The notes under the pieces: model-generated
Database searches by the model: none
Told to the model about the DNA's origin: nothing
The model's input: the letters and a program-made list of their open reading frames with translations, nothing else
Shown: piece after piece, positions 24,337-34,881 of the stretch
Numbering within the stretch: the first letter of the stretch is position 1
Layout: each line of letters starts with the position of its first letter
Assembly: GCA_009840595.1 (NCBI GenBank)
Contig: VXNK01000165.1
Location: 45,011-109,010, forward strand
DNA from: Rhodospirillaceae bacterium
GTDB lineage: Bacteria; Pseudomonadota; Alphaproteobacteria; Bin65
Length of the DNA: 64,000 nucleotides
Direction: 5' to 3'
Translations under genes and position numbers: made by a program

Positions 24337-24762
24337 ATGGATGCCGACGACGTTATCGCGCGCTACGGGCTGCAGCCGCATCCCGAAGGCGGCCACTATC
24401 GCGAGACCTTCCGCGCGCCGGCGCCGCCGGGCGGGCGCGGCGCGGTCACCGCGATCTACTATCTGTTGAAGGCCGGCGAGACCTCGGCCTGGCACCGGAT
24501 CGACGCGGTCGAGATCTGGCACCATTACGACGGCGCGCCCCTGCGGCTCGCCCTCTCGCCGGACGGCGGGGCGGCGACGGAGCGGCTGCTCGGCACGGGT
24601 GCCGGTGCCGAGGCGCATATCGTCGTGCCGGCCGGCTGCTGGCAGAGCGCGGTGTCCCTCGGCGCGTGGACGCTCGCCGGCTGCACCGTCGCGCCGGCCT
24701 TCGAGTTTGCCGGCTTCGAACTCGCCCCACCGGGATGGCAGCCGGGAGAAACGGGCACCTGA
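24337..24762 (+). CDS. Cupin superfamily protein (DUF985)
   Basis: A 141-residue cupin of the DUF985 family. It opens with the typical IARYGLQPHPEGGHYRETFRA. Then come AVTAIYYLLKAGETSAWHRID, which contains the cupin metal-ligand region, and a C-terminal GCTVAPAFEFAGFELAPPGW. The ATG at 24337 has GGGAGG six bases upstream. It lies 134 bases ahead of the gamma-butyrobetaine hydroxylase on the same strand. DUF985 proteins have no firmly known substrate; a sugar-isomerase or metal-binding role is possible. Confidence 0.85.
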   Translation: MDADDVIARYGLQPHPEGGHYRETFRAPAPPGGRGAVTAIYYLLKAGETSAWHRIDAVEIWHHYDGAPLRLALSPDGGAATERLLGTGAGAEAHIVVPAGCWQSAVSLGAWTLAGCTVAPAFEFAGFELAPPGWQPGETGT

Positions 24763-24896
24763 GGCCGCGGCCGGTGCGGGGCGAACCGGGGCGGGTCGGT
24801 GCAGGGCGGGCCGGCGTTCGATTTCGCTTGACCGGACGGGCGAACGGCGCGAGACGGGCGCCCCCGGTATTTCCGGCGAAGAGGGAGCCCCGTGGC

Positions 24897-26109
24897 ATGA
24901 CTTCGACGGATCGTCCGCCGGCCCGGGCCTGGCCGCCGACGCCGGACTTCGACGTCTGGCCGGTCGAGCACCTGCCGGCCGCGGCCGAAACCGATGGCCG
25001 CATCGTCACCGTGACCTGGGACGACGGCCGGGTCAGCCGCTATCACGCGATCTGGCTGCGCGACAACGCAGCCGATCCCGCGACCCACAGCCCGGCGACC
25101 CGCGAACAGGTCGGCCATCCCTGGGACCTGCCGGCGGACCTCGCCGTTACGTCGGCGTCGCTCGCCGGAGACGGCAGCATCGAGGTCGCCTTCGCGCCGG
25201 AAGGCCGGACCCTGGCCTACCATCCCGGCTGGCTGCGCGCGCTCGACTATTCCAACGGCCGGCACGACGATCTCGGCGATATCGCGCCGACATACTGGGA
25301 TTGCCGGCGCCTCGCCGCCCCGCCGACCTTCGACGGCCCGGCCTGCGTGGAACGGGACGGCGCCCTGCTGGAAGCGCTCGAAGCCCTGATGGAATACGGC
25401 ATCGTCCGGCTGCGCGATATGCCGGCCGACGAGACGGCGGTGCAGCAGTTCGCCGAACGGATCGGCACGATCCGCAATTCCAACTTCGGTTTCCTGTTCG
25501 ACGTGAAGACCGCCCCTGCGGACTCGCGCAAGGCCGCGGATTCGAACGCCTATTTTGCCGGCGCCCTGGCGCCGCATACCGACCTGGCGACCCGGGAATA
25601 CGAGCCCGGACTGCAATTGCTGCATTGCCTGAAAAACACGACCCGCGGCGGGCGGGCGGTCTACGCCGACGGGTTCGCGATCGCGGCGCATATCCGCCGG
25701 ACCGACGCGGACCTGTGGCGCGCGGTCACGCAGATCGAATGGACCTTCACCAACCGCTCGCCGGCCACGGACTATCGCTGGCGCGCCCCACTGGTCGTGC
25801 TCGGCCGGGACGGCGAGCCGGTCGAAATCCGCGCCACGACCTTTCTGCGCGGGCCTCTCAACGTCGATTACGACGATGTCGAGGCGGCCTATGCCGGCCT
25901 GCGCGCCTTCCAGACCCTGGCCGCCGGCGACCGCTTTGCCATGACGTTCGACTACGCGCCGGGCGATCTGATCGCTTTCGATAACCGGCGCGTGTTGCAC
26001 GGCCGGACCGCGTTCGACGAAGCGGCCGGCGAACGGGCGCTCAAGGGCTGCTACATGGAGCGCGAGGAGGTGCTGAGCCGGATCCGCGTGCTGCGCCGGG
26101 CGAGGCGCG

Positions 26110-26126
<17 letters not shown>
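24897..26126 (+). CDS. Gamma-butyrobetaine dioxygenase
   Basis: A 409-residue iron/2-oxoglutarate dioxygenase converting gamma-butyrobetaine to L-carnitine. The N-terminal 100 residues match the zinc-binding-type domain (YHAIWLRDNAADPATHSPATREQ), though the usual cysteines are largely absent. The catalytic facial triad is His227-x-Asp229 (PHTDLA) and His368 (RVLHGR), and FGFLFDVK is conserved. The ATG at 24897 follows GAGGGAG. It would feed carnitine dehydrogenase and BKACE encoded at 9815-11791. It overlaps the convergent ligase gene by 17 bases. Trimethyllysine dioxygenase is the alternative but less fitting. Confidence 0.88.
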
Positions 26127-27690
<1,564 letters not shown>

Positions 27691-27844
27691 CGCACGGCTC
27701 CTCGATACCGGTTGCGTTGCCGGGGCCGCGCGGCGAATTGCATCGCGCAGCCGGGTTTCCCCGGCTCTAGCACAGGGACATCTTCGGTTTCACCGCGCAA
27801 CACGGCGCGCCCGCAATCCTTCCCCTCCCCGACCCGCCGCCAGC

Positions 27845-28900
27845 ATGCCCGCCGCCAGCATGTTTACGCCTGCCGACGCTCCCGTCCATCCGTCCGTCCG
27901 CCGCTGGCTGTTGCTGGTGGCCGGCATGATCTTCGCCATGGTCGTGCTCGGCGGGCTGACGCGCCTGACCGAATCCGGCCTGTCGATGACCGAATGGCGG
28001 CCCCTGTTCGGCTGGCTGCCGCCGATGGGCGACGCGGCCTGGCAGCGCCTGTTCGACCTCTACCGGGAAACCCCGCAATACCGGCAGGTCTTCCCCGACC
28101 TGACCGTTAGCGGCTTCAAGGCGATCTTCTGGCTGGAATATCTGCACCGGCTGTTCGGCCGGCTGATCGGCGTCGTCTTCCTGGCCGGCTTCGTTATCCT
28201 GCTGCTGCGCCGCCGCCTGCCGCGCCGGCTGGTTCCGCCGCTGGTCGCGCTGTTCGTCCTCGGCGGCCTGCAGGGTGCGCTCGGCTGGTACATGGTCGCC
28301 AGCGGCCTGGTCGACCGGCCTTCGGTCAGCCATTACCGGCTCGCCGCCCACCTGTCGCTGGCGATGATCCTCTACGCCTGGATCGTCTGGCTGATCGCCC
28401 GCACGGGCCGGCCGGCAACGCCGGCGGGCGGCACAGTTGCCGGCGGCGGTCTGCTGGCGTTCGCCGTCTACGGTTCGATCGCGCTGACGATCGCGTTCGG
28501 CGCCTTCGTCGCCGGCCTCGACGCGGGCAGGATCCACAACACGTTTCCGCTGATGGGCGGCGCGCTGGTGCCGGCGGACTATCTGCGGCCGGGCGGCGGC
28601 CTTGCCGAATTCGTCGCCAATCCTGTCGCGGTGCAGTTCAACCATCGCGTGCTGGCGATCTTGACCGTTCTGCTCGTCCTCGCCCTGTGGCGGCGGACGC
28701 GCGGGCAGGACGGTGCGGCGGAGCGGCGGTGGGCCGGCTGGCTGCTGGCCACCGTGCTGCTCCAGACGGCGCTCGGCATCGCCACGCTGCTCCTGTACGC
28801 GCCGGTCTGGCTGGCCGCGCTGCACCAGGCCGGGGCCATGCTGCTGGTCACGGCTGCCGTGCTGCACGCCGCCGCCCGGTGGCGCGGTCAGGGCGTCTGA
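27845..28900 (+). CDS. ctaA: Heme A synthase (COX15/CtaA family)
   Basis: Converts heme O to heme A for cytochrome aa3 oxidase. The 351-residue protein has about eight membrane spans. Conserved histidines lie in FWLEYLHRLFGR near residue 97, SHYRLAAHLSLAM, VQFNHRVLA and ALHQAGAM, the four heme-ligand positions of the type 2 (alphaproteobacterial/mitochondrial) enzymes. GGLTRLTESGLSMTEW near the N-terminus is diagnostic. ATG at 27845 is used; an ATG five codons later (27860) is also possible, with no strong ribosome site at either. Confidence 0.93.
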   Translation: MPAASMFTPADAPVHPSVRRWLLLVAGMIFAMVVLGGLTRLTESGLSMTEWRPLFGWLPPMGDAAWQRLFDLYRETPQYRQVFPDLTVSGFKAIFWLEYLHRLFGRLIGVVFLAGFVILLLRRRLPRRLVPPLVALFVLGGLQGALGWYMVASGLVDRPSVSHYRLAAHLSLAMILYAWIVWLIARTGRPATPAGGTVAGGGLLAFAVYGSIALTIAFGAFVAGLDAGRIHNTFPLMGGALVPADYLRPGGGLAEFVANPVAVQFNHRVLAILTVLLVLALWRRTRGQDGAAERRWAGWLLATVLLQTALGIATLLLYAPVWLAALHQAGAMLLVTAAVLHAAARWRGQGV

Positions 28901-28916
28901 GCACCGGACCGCCGGT

Positions 28917-29675
28917 CTACAGCAAGCCTAGCGAGCGGAAGGAGGTGTCGCCCTCGGCCGAGACGATCAGGTGGTCGAGCACGACCACGCCGATCGGCGC
29001 CAGCGCCTCCGTCAGCGATTTCGTCATCCGGATGTCCGCTTCGCTCGGCGCCGGGTTGCCCGAGGGATGGTTGTGGACCAGCAGGACCGCCGTCGCGCCC
29101 CGGTTCAACGCGCCGTGGGCGACCTCGCGCGGATAGACCGGCGTGTGGTCGACCGTGCCGCGCTGGACGATCTCGTCGTCGATCATCCGGTTCTGCTTGT
29201 CGAGATAGAGCACGCGGAACTGCTCGACCGGCTCCCGGCCCATGGCGGCCCGGCAGAAGGCGACGACCTTGCGATAGTTGTTGAGCACCGGACGGCCCGA
29301 CGCCTCCTGCCGCGCCAGGCGGACGCCCGCCGCCCCGGCCGCCTTGATCGCCGCGGCGGCGGCGAGCCCGATCCCCTTCGTGCGCAGCAGGTCGGCCGGG
29401 TCGGCCGCCAGCACGTTGCCGAGCGAGCCGAATTCGGCGATCAGCCGCTTGGCCGCCGGTTTGACGTCGCCGCGCGGGCTGGCGGCGAACAGGACCAGTT
29501 CCAGCAGTTCATAGTCCGGCAGCGCGGCCTCGCCGCCGTCGAGAAAGCGCCGGCGCAGCCGCTCCCGGTGCCCGCCGAGGGATTCGTGCTTTGGATCGAA
29601 TTCGGGGGGATCGAATTCGGGGGGATCGGGCCTGACCGCGGCCTTCGGCCATGCAGGGCTGGAATCGCGAAGCAT
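28917..29675 (-). CDS. radC: RadC-family JAB/MPN-domain protein
   Basis: A 252-residue protein with a helix-hairpin-helix-like N-terminal part (LADPADLLRTKGIG) and a C-terminal JAB1/MPN metalloprotease-like domain with LLVHNHPSGNPAPSEAD. RadC function is unsettled despite its name. I place the start at ATG 29675 because a promoter's -10 element ends only six bases before it, implying a leaderless message; an in-frame ATG at 29717 would put that promoter inside the gene. Residues 20-35 include a tandem PPEFD peptide from a 15-bp repeat. Confidence 0.85.
   Translation of the reverse strand: MLRDSSPAWPKAAVRPDPPEFDPPEFDPKHESLGGHRERLRRRFLDGGEAALPDYELLELVLFAASPRGDVKPAAKRLIAEFGSLGNVLAADPADLLRTKGIGLAAAAAIKAAGAAGVRLARQEASGRPVLNNYRKVVAFCRAAMGREPVEQFRVLYLDKQNRMIDDEIVQRGTVDHTPVYPREVAHGALNRGATAVLLVHNHPSGNPAPSEADIRMTKSLTEALAPIGVVVLDHLIVSAEGDTSFRSLGLL
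29593..29622. repeat. 15-bp tandem duplication in radC
   Basis: GGATCGAATTCGGGG occurs twice in tandem, followed by the start of a third copy, within the radC 5' coding region. Because the unit is a multiple of three, it simply repeats the peptide PPEFD. It lies in the poorly conserved N-terminal linker. Confidence 0.8.
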
Positions 29676-29681
29676 GGCGGC

Positions 29682-29711
29682 AATATACCCGGAACGTTCC
29701 GGAAACTTCAA
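29682..29711 (-). promoter_or_regulatory. radC promoter with palindromic operator in the spacer
   Basis: On the minus strand, TTGAAG (29706-29711) and TATATT (29682-29687) are separated by 18 bases, a good sigma-70-type promoter. The spacer contains CCGGAACGTTCCGG (29689-29702), a perfect 14-bp palindrome. The radC ATG begins about seven bases after the -10 box, so transcription would start at or next to the ATG. The remaining 29712-30003 shows no gene. Confidence 0.5.
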
Positions 29712-30003
29712 GGTCAATCGAATCTATGCCCGTCAGGATTCCCGCCGGGCGAACTGGCGGACCGCGCCGCCGTCGTTGCGCGCGGCGTCGGCCGAACGCC
29801 CGAACCCCCGCCCGGCCGCCGGGGCGGTTTCGTCGACAAGGCCGAAAACCGGATCGCCCGCGATCGTCACCCGCTGCATCGTGCGCCGGTGCGGCAGGTA
29901 ATCGTGGGTTGCGTAATGCTGGGTCGAGCGGTCGCCCGCAGCCGGTTGCCCGCAGCCGCCCCCGCGCTATCATCGCGCGCCCAACCGCCGGAGCCCCGAA
30001 GCC

Positions 30004-31632
30004 ATGTCCGATACCGTCGCCGAACTCGTCGTCGAGACCCTGATCCGGAACGGGATCGAAAACCTCTACTGCCTGCCCGGCGTGCAGAACGACGATTTCT
30101 TCGACGCTCTCTACGACAAACAGAACCGGCTGAAGCCGGTTACGGCGCGGCACGAACAGGGCGCGGCCTACATGGCGCTGGGCGCGGCGCTGGCGACCGG
30201 TCGGCCCCAGGCCTTCGCCGTCGTGCCGGGGCCGGGCTTCCTCAACGCTTCGGCCGCGCTCGCCACCGCCTATGCGACCAACGCGCCGGTGCTGGCGCTG
30301 GTCGGCCAGATTCCGTCGCGCGCCGTCGGCAAGGGGTTCGGACTGCTTCACGAACTGCCGGACCAGCTCGGGGTGCTCGGCCGCCTGACCAAGCAGGCCG
30401 CCACGATTACCGGCGGCGGCGAGGCCCACGCCCTGCTGCAATCGGCCTTCGCGGCGTTGCAGTCGGGCCGGCGCCGGCCGGTCGGGGTCGAGGTGCCGGT
30501 CAACGTCTGGAAGGCGCCGGTCGAGGGCGCGCCGGCAGACCTGAGCGCGCCGGCGGCAGCGGCGCCGGAGATCGATACCGGCCGGGTGGACGCGGCCGTC
30601 CGCCTGCTCGAACAGGCCGAACGGCCGCTCATCGTCGTCGGCGGCGGCACCCAGGACTGCAGCGCGGAGGTGACGCGGCTGGCGGAAATGCTGTCCGCCC
30701 CGGCCGTCGCCTACCGGACGGGCCGGGGCGTCGTCTCCAGCGAGCACGACCTGAGCGCCGGCGCGCCGGTCGGCCACGCGCTATGGCCGAACTGCGATGT
30801 CGTGCTCGGCATCGGCACGCGGCTCAACCAGCAGATGCTGTGGGGTACCGACGACGCGCTGAAGATCGTCCATATCGACATCGACGCCGAAGAGCTCGGC
30901 CGCGTCCGCGAGCCCGACGTCGCGCTCCACGCCGACGCGCGCGAGGCCGTCCCCCTGCTCATTGCGGCACTTGAGGGCAAGGAGGCGAAGCGCGGCGCCT
31001 GGCGCGACCGGGTATCCGCGGAAAAGGCGCGCTTCGCCAAGGCGTACCGGGACAGGCTCGGCCCGCAGATGGCCTGGCTGGACGCGATCCGGGCGGAGCT
31101 GCCGCGCGACGGCATCTTCGTCGACGAGCTGACCCAGGTCGGCTACGTCGCGCGCCTCGCCTTCCCGAGCTACATGCCGCGCACCCATCTGACCTCGGCC
31201 TACCAGGGCACCCTGGGCTGGGGCATCCCGTCGGGCCTCGGCGCGGCGCACGCCCGCCCGGACGTGCCGGTCGTCGCCATTGCCGGCGACGGCGGCGCGC
31301 TGTTCGGCATCGGCGAACTGGCGACCGCCGTGCATTACGGCATCCCGCTCACCGCCATCGTCTTCAACGACAACGCCTACGGCAACGTCAAACGCTTCCA
31401 GATCGAGAACTACGACAACCGCCCGATCGCCTCCGACCTGACCAGCCCGGACTTCGTGCGCCTCGCCGAAAGCTTCGGCGCCCGCGGCCTGCGCGCGGAA
31501 ACCCCGGACGACCTGCGGCAACGGCTGCGCGAAGCCTTCAAGGGCGGCGGCCCGACGGTGATCGAAGCCCCGGTCGGCGATTTCCCCTCGCCCTGGGATT
31601 TTCTGATGCTGCCGAAGGTAAGGGGGGTGTGA
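30004..31632 (+). CDS. Thiamine diphosphate-dependent enzyme (acetolactate synthase-like)
   Basis: A 542-residue ThDP enzyme with the three usual domains. The catalytic glutamate is in ARHEQGAAYMA near residue 52. The central cofactor-like domain contains PLIVVGGGTQDC. The C-terminal ThDP site is AGDGGALFGIGE followed about 30 residues on by FNDNAYGN. IlvB, benzoylformate decarboxylase, sulfopyruvate decarboxylase and oxalyl-CoA decarboxylase relatives share this architecture. With no ilvN small subunit or branched-chain genes nearby, a catabolic lyase or decarboxylase is more likely than acetolactate synthase. Confidence 0.8.
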   Translation: MSDTVAELVVETLIRNGIENLYCLPGVQNDDFFDALYDKQNRLKPVTARHEQGAAYMALGAALATGRPQAFAVVPGPGFLNASAALATAYATNAPVLALVGQIPSRAVGKGFGLLHELPDQLGVLGRLTKQAATITGGGEAHALLQSAFAALQSGRRRPVGVEVPVNVWKAPVEGAPADLSAPAAAAPEIDTGRVDAAVRLLEQAERPLIVVGGGTQDCSAEVTRLAEMLSAPAVAYRTGRGVVSSEHDLSAGAPVGHALWPNCDVVLGIGTRLNQQMLWGTDDALKIVHIDIDAEELGRVREPDVALHADAREAVPLLIAALEGKEAKRGAWRDRVSAEKARFAKAYRDRLGPQMAWLDAIRAELPRDGIFVDELTQVGYVARLAFPSYMPRTHLTSAYQGTLGWGIPSGLGAAHARPDVPVVAIAGDGGALFGIGELATAVHYGIPLTAIVFNDNAYGNVKRFQIENYDNRPIASDLTSPDFVRLAESFGARGLRAETPDDLRQRLREAFKGGGPTVIEAPVGDFPSPWDFLMLPKVRGV

Positions 31633-31721
31633 CGCGCAAACCCTGAACGGTCCAAAGCGCTGCAATCTTGCATCTGGCACCATAACGACGCACTTTGCGA
31701 CCATTGAAGGAGGGCGGCATC

Positions 31722-31910
31722 ATGTCTCCCGGGAACACCGTACGCAGCGCGCTGGAGAATGCGGAAAAGGCCGTCCGCCGAAACAAAGCCATGGCGCTCG
31801 ACCGCGAGGACGCGATGCGGTTCTTCGACGCTCTCGCCGATCCGCCACCGCCGAACGACCGCCTCCGCGCGGCCCTGGAGGAACACCGCCGCCGCATCGA
31901 CTCGCACTGA
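31722..31910 (+). CDS. Short DUF1778/TacA-like protein lacking the RHH domain
   Basis: A 62-residue protein with an excellent ribosome site (AAGGAGGG, 31707-31714, seven bases from the ATG). The C-terminal pattern DREDAMRFFDALADPPPPNDRLRAAL resembles the toxin-binding tail of DUF1778 (TacA-type) antitoxins, but the N-terminal ribbon-helix-helix DNA-binding part is missing and no GNAT toxin gene follows. It may be a shortened antitoxin, an orphan anti-toxin or an unrelated small helical protein. The family match is tentative. Confidence 0.5.
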   Translation: MSPGNTVRSALENAEKAVRRNKAMALDREDAMRFFDALADPPPPNDRLRAALEEHRRRIDSH

Positions 31911-31997
31911 CCGAATTCCGATACGCTGCTACGGCTACTATCCGCGCGGCGGTGTGCGGACGAGTGCCGCGGCGACCCAATCCGAAAGACGTTCGCT

Positions 31998-32195
31998 TCA
32001 GGCGGGCTTCCGGCCGGGCGGTTCGATGATCCGGTCTCCCTGTTTGGTCCGCGCGATATAGGCGCCGTCCGACCGGACGCCATAGAGCGTGCCACCCGCC
32101 TCGACCTGAGCTGCTAGGTCCGCCTTGATCTGGTCGCGCCAGTCCTTCGGGAAGCCCGGTATGTCGGGCGGCGGCGTTTCGTTATGCTTATTCAT
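31998..32195 (-). CDS. Hypothetical small protein
   Basis: A 65-residue soluble protein from ATG 32195 with a weak AAGG-type ribosome site. It begins with a Pro-rich stretch (TPPPDIPGFPKDW), continues with a short helix, and ends with a beta-like region (LYGVRSDGAYIARTKQGDRII) that could be a small barrel. It is convergent with the DUF1778-like gene, 87 bases away. I recognise no family. Confidence 0.5.
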   Translation of the reverse strand: MNKHNETPPPDIPGFPKDWRDQIKADLAAQVEAGGTLYGVRSDGAYIARTKQGDRIIEPPGRKPA

Positions 32196-32371
32196 GCCGC
32201 CGACCTTACATCCGGCGCCGGCGCCGTTCAATGCGCCGTCGTCTCGGCGGCGCGCGGTTTCGCCCGTACGGCGCGACGCGGAAGGCTTTGCCTGTCGCCG
32301 CCGGACAGCGGCATTATCCGGCCGGCCGGTACTCGCGCCCGCTCTTTCCCGAAACCGGATGCGAACACAAC

Positions 32372-33403
32372 ATGATGAATCTCGACCACCTGCCGCGGGT
32401 GCGCCTCGCCCATCTGCCGACGCCGCTGGAGCCGCTCGAACGGCTGAGCGCCGCGCTTACCGGGCCGGGGGGCGGGCCGGAGATCTGGATCAAGCGCGAC
32501 GACTGCACCGGGCTCGCGACCGGCGGCAACAAGGCGCGCAAGCTGGAATTCCTGATGGGCGCGGCGCTGGCGCGCGGGGCCGAAGCGGTCGCGACCCAGG
32601 GCGCGGTCCAGTCCAACCACGCCCGCCAGACCGCCGCCGCCGCGGCGCGCCTCGGCCTGGAATGCCATGTCCTGCTGGAAAACCGGACCGGGTTTGCCGA
32701 TACGGACTACAACGAGAACGGCAACGTGCTGCTCGACCGGCTGTGCGGCGCCGTCGTCCATCGCTGCCCGGCGCGCGACGACATGGAGGCTGCGCTCGAC
32801 GAGTTGGTGGCGGGACTGCCCGGCGGCGCGGACCGGGTCTATGCCATTCCGGGCGGCGGCTCGAACGCCATCGGCGCGTGCGGTTATGCCAATGCGGCGG
32901 TCGAACTGGTCCAACAGGCCGAAGCGGGCGGGCTCGGCATCGACGCCATCGTGCTTGCCAGCGGCAGCGCCGGCACCCATTCCGGCATGGTGACCGGCCT
33001 GCTGGGCGTCGGATCGAAAATCCCGGTCTACGGTGTCAGCGTGCGCGCCGAATCCGCCCCGCAGGAAGCGAAGGTGCTGGACCTGGCGCACGCGACGGCG
33101 GCGCATATCGGCCTGCCGGGCCGTATCGAGGCCGCCGATATCCGCGTCGACGACCGCTTCGTCGGCCCCGGCTACGGAATCCCGGCGGACTCGACCCTGG
33201 AAGCGGTGCGCACGATGGCGGAGATGGAGGGCATCCTGCTCGATCCGGTCTATACCGGGAAAGCCTTTGCCGGCCTGCTCGGCCTGGTCCGCGAGGGCGT
33301 GTTCCGGGCCGGCCAGCGGGTCGTCTTCCTGCACACCGGCGGCTCGTCGGCCCTGTTCGCCTACCCCGGCTGGTTCGGCGAGAAACGGGCGATGGCGGCG
33401 TAA
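32372..33403 (+). CDS. PLP-dependent D-cysteine desulfhydrase / L-cysteate sulfo-lyase family enzyme
   Basis: A 343-residue fold-type II PLP enzyme. The Schiff-base lysine is in GLATGGNKARKLEFL near residue 55, and TQGAVQSNHARQTAAAAA and the phosphate-binding ASGSAGTHSGM follow. The opening NLDHLPRVRLAHLPTPLEPL is shared by D-cysteine desulfhydrase, ACC deaminase and CuyA (L-cysteate to pyruvate, ammonia and sulfite). The nearby sulfite-oxidising sat-apr genes make CuyA attractive, but sequence alone does not decide. ATG at 32372 is used; an adjacent ATG follows. A palindromic element lies just downstream. Confidence 0.8.
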   Translation: MMNLDHLPRVRLAHLPTPLEPLERLSAALTGPGGGPEIWIKRDDCTGLATGGNKARKLEFLMGAALARGAEAVATQGAVQSNHARQTAAAAARLGLECHVLLENRTGFADTDYNENGNVLLDRLCGAVVHRCPARDDMEAALDELVAGLPGGADRVYAIPGGGSNAIGACGYANAAVELVQQAEAGGLGIDAIVLASGSAGTHSGMVTGLLGVGSKIPVYGVSVRAESAPQEAKVLDLAHATAAHIGLPGRIEAADIRVDDRFVGPGYGIPADSTLEAVRTMAEMEGILLDPVYTGKAFAGLLGLVREGVFRAGQRVVFLHTGGSSALFAYPGWFGEKRAMAA

Positions 33404-33414
33404 ACCGAGTTCCA

Positions 33415-33564
33415 CCCGTCATTTCGACCGACCGAAGAGCCTGCCCTGCGCTTGTCGAAGGGGAGCGGAGAAATTTTTCCCGCGCGGTGCTCCGTCCCTG
33501 GCTCCGTACCGGAAAGATATCTCCGCTCCGCCGTCCGATGGGCGGCTCCGGTCGATATAACGGG
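33415..33564. repeat. 150-bp imperfect palindromic intergenic element
   Basis: Outer arms CCCGTCATTTCGACCG (33415-33430) and CGGTCGATATAACGGG (33549-33564) are inverted repeats matching at 14 of 16 positions. Inner arms GGAGCGGAGAAATTTTT (near 33463) and GAAAGATATCTCCGCTCC (near 33512) are also inverted. The whole gap between the PLP enzyme and the PaaK-like gene can fold into one long hairpin. It resembles interspersed palindromic repeats found between genes in many alphaproteobacteria, and may also end both convergent transcripts. Confidence 0.7.
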
Positions 33565-33582
33565 TGAATGCGTGGCCAGACC

Positions 33583-34881
33583 CTACACTCGCCGGTCCAC
33601 GAAGCGGGGGGCTTTCATGAATTTCTCGAAATCCTTGCCCAGTTCGCCGTTGGGCAGCACCTCGGTCGCGACTGCCAGTTCGAAGGCCTGACGGATCCTG
33701 AACCGCAGCGCATCCACGGCTTCCGTCGCTTCGGCGCCGCGTTTCAACTCCAGGCGCAACAGGACGTCCTCCAGGCCGGACTCGGCGGTCGTCAGCACCA
33801 CCTGGAAGTCGTTCACCTTCGGATCGGCGAAGATGAAATCCTCGAAATCCGTGTGGTTGACGTTGATCCCGCGCACCTTGAAGAAGCCGGCGGTGCGGTG
33901 GGCGTGGCGGATCATCGGGAACAGCTCGGCATAGCGGTGGCCGGTCGCGCCGCCGTCGTGCAGCGAGACGATGTCGCCCGAATTCCAGCGCAGGAACGGC
34001 GTGGCGTGGCCGGTCACCAGCGGCGTGACCAGCAGCATGCCCGGCCGCTCGTCGTTCAGCGGCTCCAGCGTCTGCTCGTCCACCGTCTCGATGAAATACA
34101 TGTCGGTCCAGATGTGGATGCCGTCATGGGCGTGGCCCTCGCCGCCCATCAGCCCGGCCTCGGACATGCCGAACACGTCGTAGACCTCGGCGCCCCAGTC
34201 GCGGCCCAGCTTCTCGCGCTTGGCGTCCGACAGCGACTCGGCGGCGGTGATGATCCGGGTAATGCTGCTCTCGCGCAGGTCGATGCCTTCGGCGTCGGCG
34301 ATGTTCGCCATGTGCAGCGCGAAGCTCGGCATGCCGACCAGCACCGTGGGCCGGATATTCTCGATCAGGTCGAGCTGCACCCGTGTCGGCATCGCGTTGC
34401 CGGCGCCGGCCCAGAGCACGCCGACTCCCGCGCCGTGGGCGCCGCGCGCCCAGACCTGCCCGGCCGGATGCACGCCGATGGGAAAGCAGATATGCGCCAG
34501 CTCGCCCGGCGGCGTCTCGGTCACGCCCCAGGCCCGGCGCCACGACAGCATGCCGTAGTCGACGTCGGCGAAGGTGCGCGGATAGAAGACCGGCTTGCCG
34601 GTCGAACCGCCGGAGCGCCAGTATTCGGCGATGTCCGTGTTGTCGACGATGCACAGCCGGTCCATGAACTCCCGGTGGGACCACTGGCGCAGGATGTCCT
34701 TGTCCAGGATCGGGATCTTCGCCCATTCCTCCGGATCGTCGAGCCGGTCCGGGTCGATGCCGTCGAGCTTGCCGGCGTACCATCCGGCCCGCTGCGCGCG
34801 CTCGAAGGCGGCGCGCTTGCGGCGGCTCTGGATCGCCCGGATCTCGTCGCGCGACGCCGGCAACTGAAACGGATCGGACAT
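33583..34881 (-). CDS. Phenylacetate-CoA ligase-like (PaaK family) protein
   Basis: A 432-residue adenylate-forming enzyme. Like PaaK it opens with an alpha-helical region, then the P-loop-like YWRSGGSTGKPVFYPRT near residue 90, VYDVFGMSEAG near residue 225, and FLRWNSGDIV. The C-terminal subdomain includes AGFFKVRGINVNHTDFEDFI, the usual PaaK hinge. ATG at 34881 is chosen as the first start before the conserved region. No other phenylacetate catabolic gene is nearby, so another aryl or short acid may be the substrate. Confidence 0.82.
   Translation of the reverse strand: MSDPFQLPASRDEIRAIQSRRKRAAFERAQRAGWYAGKLDGIDPDRLDDPEEWAKIPILDKDILRQWSHREFMDRLCIVDNTDIAEYWRSGGSTGKPVFYPRTFADVDYGMLSWRRAWGVTETPPGELAHICFPIGVHPAGQVWARGAHGAGVGVLWAGAGNAMPTRVQLDLIENIRPTVLVGMPSFALHMANIADAEGIDLRESSITRIITAAESLSDAKREKLGRDWGAEVYDVFGMSEAGLMGGEGHAHDGIHIWTDMYFIETVDEQTLEPLNDERPGMLLVTPLVTGHATPFLRWNSGDIVSLHDGGATGHRYAELFPMIRHAHRTAGFFKVRGINVNHTDFEDFIFADPKVNDFQVVLTTAESGLEDVLLRLELKRGAEATEAVDALRFRIRQAFELAVATEVLPNGELGKDFEKFMKAPRFVDRRV

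Noticed and set aside
29689..29702. LexA box upstream of radC
   Set aside because: Alphaproteobacterial LexA sites are direct GTTC repeats with a seven-base gap; this is a contiguous palindrome without that spacing.
33415..33564. CRISPR repeat or insertion-sequence end
   Set aside because: There is only one copy, no spacer series, no transposase and no target-site duplication; the nested inverted arms fit an intergenic palindromic element instead.
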